Positions 63,019 to 64,000 of a stretch of DNA of 64,000 nucleotides are shown one piece after another; position 1 is the first letter of the stretch; the number at the start of each line of letters is the position of its first letter. Position numbers and translations under genes: made by a program. The notes beneath the pieces are model-generated. The model did no database searches. It was not told where the DNA came from and saw only the letters and a program-made list of their open reading frames with translations. Source of the DNA: Sphingomonas jatrophae (GTDB lineage: Bacteria > Pseudomonadota > Alphaproteobacteria > Sphingomonadales > Sphingomonadaceae); assembly GCF_900113315.1 (NCBI RefSeq), contig NZ_FOZG01000002.1, forward strand, positions 1,178,001-1,242,000, written 5' to 3'.

Positions 63019-64000
63019 GCGCCGACTCCCCCCGACAAAGTGGGCACGTCGAGTGCTGCAAAGCCATAATGCCTGAGCCAGCGCAGATCGCCGTCGAAGA
63101 AAGCGCGCAGATCGTCCATCCCGTATTTGAGCATCGCCAGCCGATCGATGCCGCAGCCGAAGGCGAAACCCTGCCACTCGGCGGGATCGAGCCCGCAGGC
63201 GGCGATCACCTTGGGGTGGACCATCCCTGAGCCGAGGATCTCCATCCACCCGTCCGGCTCCGCCCCGCCAATGACGCGGCGGCCTTCCTTGTCGCGGGTG
63301 TAGCCGACATCGACCTCGGCCGAAGGCTCGGTGAAGGGGAAGTAGGAGGGGCGCAGGCGCAGCACGATGTCGTCCCGCTCGAAGAAAGCGCGGACAAACG
63401 TCTCCAACGTCCACTTGAGGTGGCCGAGCGTCACGCCCTTGTCGATGACGAGGCCCTCGACCTGGTGGAACATCGGCGTGTGCGTGGCGTCCGAGTCGGA
63501 GCGATAGGTCCGGCCGGGCGCGATGATGCGGATCGGCGGCTGCTGGCCCAGCATGGTGCGGATCTGCACGGGGCTGGTGTGCGTGCGCAGCAGCATGCGA
63601 TGCCCGTTGGCGTCGCGCTCGTCGAAGTAGAACGTATCGTGCATCGCCCGCGCGGGGTGCGTCTCGGGGATGTTGAGCGCGGTAAAATTATGCCAGTCGT
63701 CCTCGATCTCGGGGCCGGTGGCGACGGCGAAGCCCATGTCGGCGAAGATTTCCGCCAGCTCGTCCATCACCTGCGCGACCGGGTGGACGGACCCTTGCGC
63801 ACCGGCATCGACCGGCAGCGACACGTCGACCCGCTCGGAGGCGAGACGCGCGTCGAGCGCCGCACCTTCCAGCGCCGCCTTGCGCGCGGCGATGGCGGCC
63901 GAGACCGACTCGCGCAGGCCGTTGATGCGCGGCCCTTCGACCTGCCGCTGCTCGGGGCTCATGCCGCCGAGCGTCTTCAGCAGAGCGGAGACGCTGCCCT
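63015..64000 (-). CDS. pheS: Phenylalanyl-tRNA synthetase alpha chain, 5' end beyond the window
   Basis: Partial. The frame stays open to base 64000, and the residues upstream of the internal Met at 63962 ([12 protein letters not shown]) match the PheS N terminus, so the true start lies to the right of the window. Class II motifs include [18 protein letters not shown] and [28 protein letters not shown]. Charges tRNA-Phe with PheT. Confidence 0.95.
   Translation of the reverse strand, partial: GSVSALLKTLGGMSPEQRQVEGPRINGLRESVSAAIAARKAALEGAALDARLASERVDVSLPVDAGAQGSVHPVAQVMDELAEIFADMGFAVATGPEIEDDWHNFTALNIPETHPARAMHDTFYFDERDANGHRMLLRTHTSPVQIRTMLGQQPPIRIIAPGRTYRSDSDATHTPMFHQVEGLVIDKGVTLGHLKWTLETFVRAFFERDDIVLRLRPSYFPFTEPSAEVDVGYTRDKEGRRVIGGAEPDGWMEILGSGMVHPKVIAACGLDPAEWQGFAFGCGIDRLAMLKYGMDDLRAFFDGDLRWLRHYGFAALDVPTLSGGVGA

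Noticed and set aside
63962-63962. Met at 63962 as the pheS start codon
   Set aside because: The frame continues without a stop to 64000 and the upstream residues match the conserved PheS N terminus.

Overview
This is a GC-rich chromosomal window, most probably from a sphingomonad (alphaproteobacterium, Sphingomonas-like). The evidence is the family content and local gene orders: riboflavin operon with a RibB-RibA-like fusion, ubiquinol-cytochrome c chaperone next to YceD, pbpC next to an alpha-2-macroglobulin, and a type III PKS locus. Mirror-image intergenic repeats of a kind I associate with this group point the same way. I see no rRNA operon, CRISPR array, insertion sequence or prophage. 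Genes are packed tightly, often with 1-11 nt overlaps. The only gap over 300 bases between core genes is 28821-29398, which holds one base-compositionally foreign small gene.

Layout. 1-673: half of an intergenic repeat, then a TlpA-like thioredoxin lipoprotein. 686-11158: a surface-glycan or glycolipid neighbourhood with two paralogous STT3-like GT-C membrane proteins, a third polytopic membrane protein, GtrA flippase, a GtrB/DPM-like GT2, a methyltransferase, a UDP-galactopyranose-mutase-like flavoprotein and a GT39 enzyme. 11155-15798: ankyrin protein, Sco copper chaperone overlapping YcgN, YgjP-type metallopeptidase, PBP1A. 15876-18675: a translationally coupled type III PKS / methyltransferase / flavin monooxygenase operon, followed by tRNA-Leu(GAG). 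18973-26089: phosphofructokinase, YceD, cytochrome bc1 chaperone, BamE, a GAF-PAS hybrid histidine kinase, malic enzyme. 26217-32164: mutS, the foreign Cys-rich gene, glnD. 32172-44662: pbpC and alpha-2-macroglobulin, nadB, an orphan ABC ATPase, a zinc-finger protein, tldD. 44691-47725: repeat, DUF2007, an EEP-family hydrolase, then glnK-amtB with a recognisable sigma-54 promoter, upstream NtrC-like site and intrinsic terminator. 47739-53159: DUF442 phosphatase, recQ, phytase-like lipoprotein, EamA exporter, old yellow enzyme. 53205-57358: riboflavin operon (small membrane protein, ribD, ribE, ribBX, ribH) and tonB. 57438-64000: gltX, prs, histidinol-phosphatase-like gene, pheT, and pheS cut by the right edge.

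Genes that work together: GlnD uridylylates PII (GlnK), which gates AmtB, so the nitrogen-sensing pathway is present in two blocks. The glycan genes form a plausible polyprenyl-phosphate-sugar synthesis, flipping and periplasmic transfer system. The PKS operon resembles phenolic-lipid pathways of the SrsABC type. PBP1C and the thioester alpha-2-macroglobulin form the known periplasmic repair/defence pair. All functional calls come from recognising motifs by eye; no database search was run.
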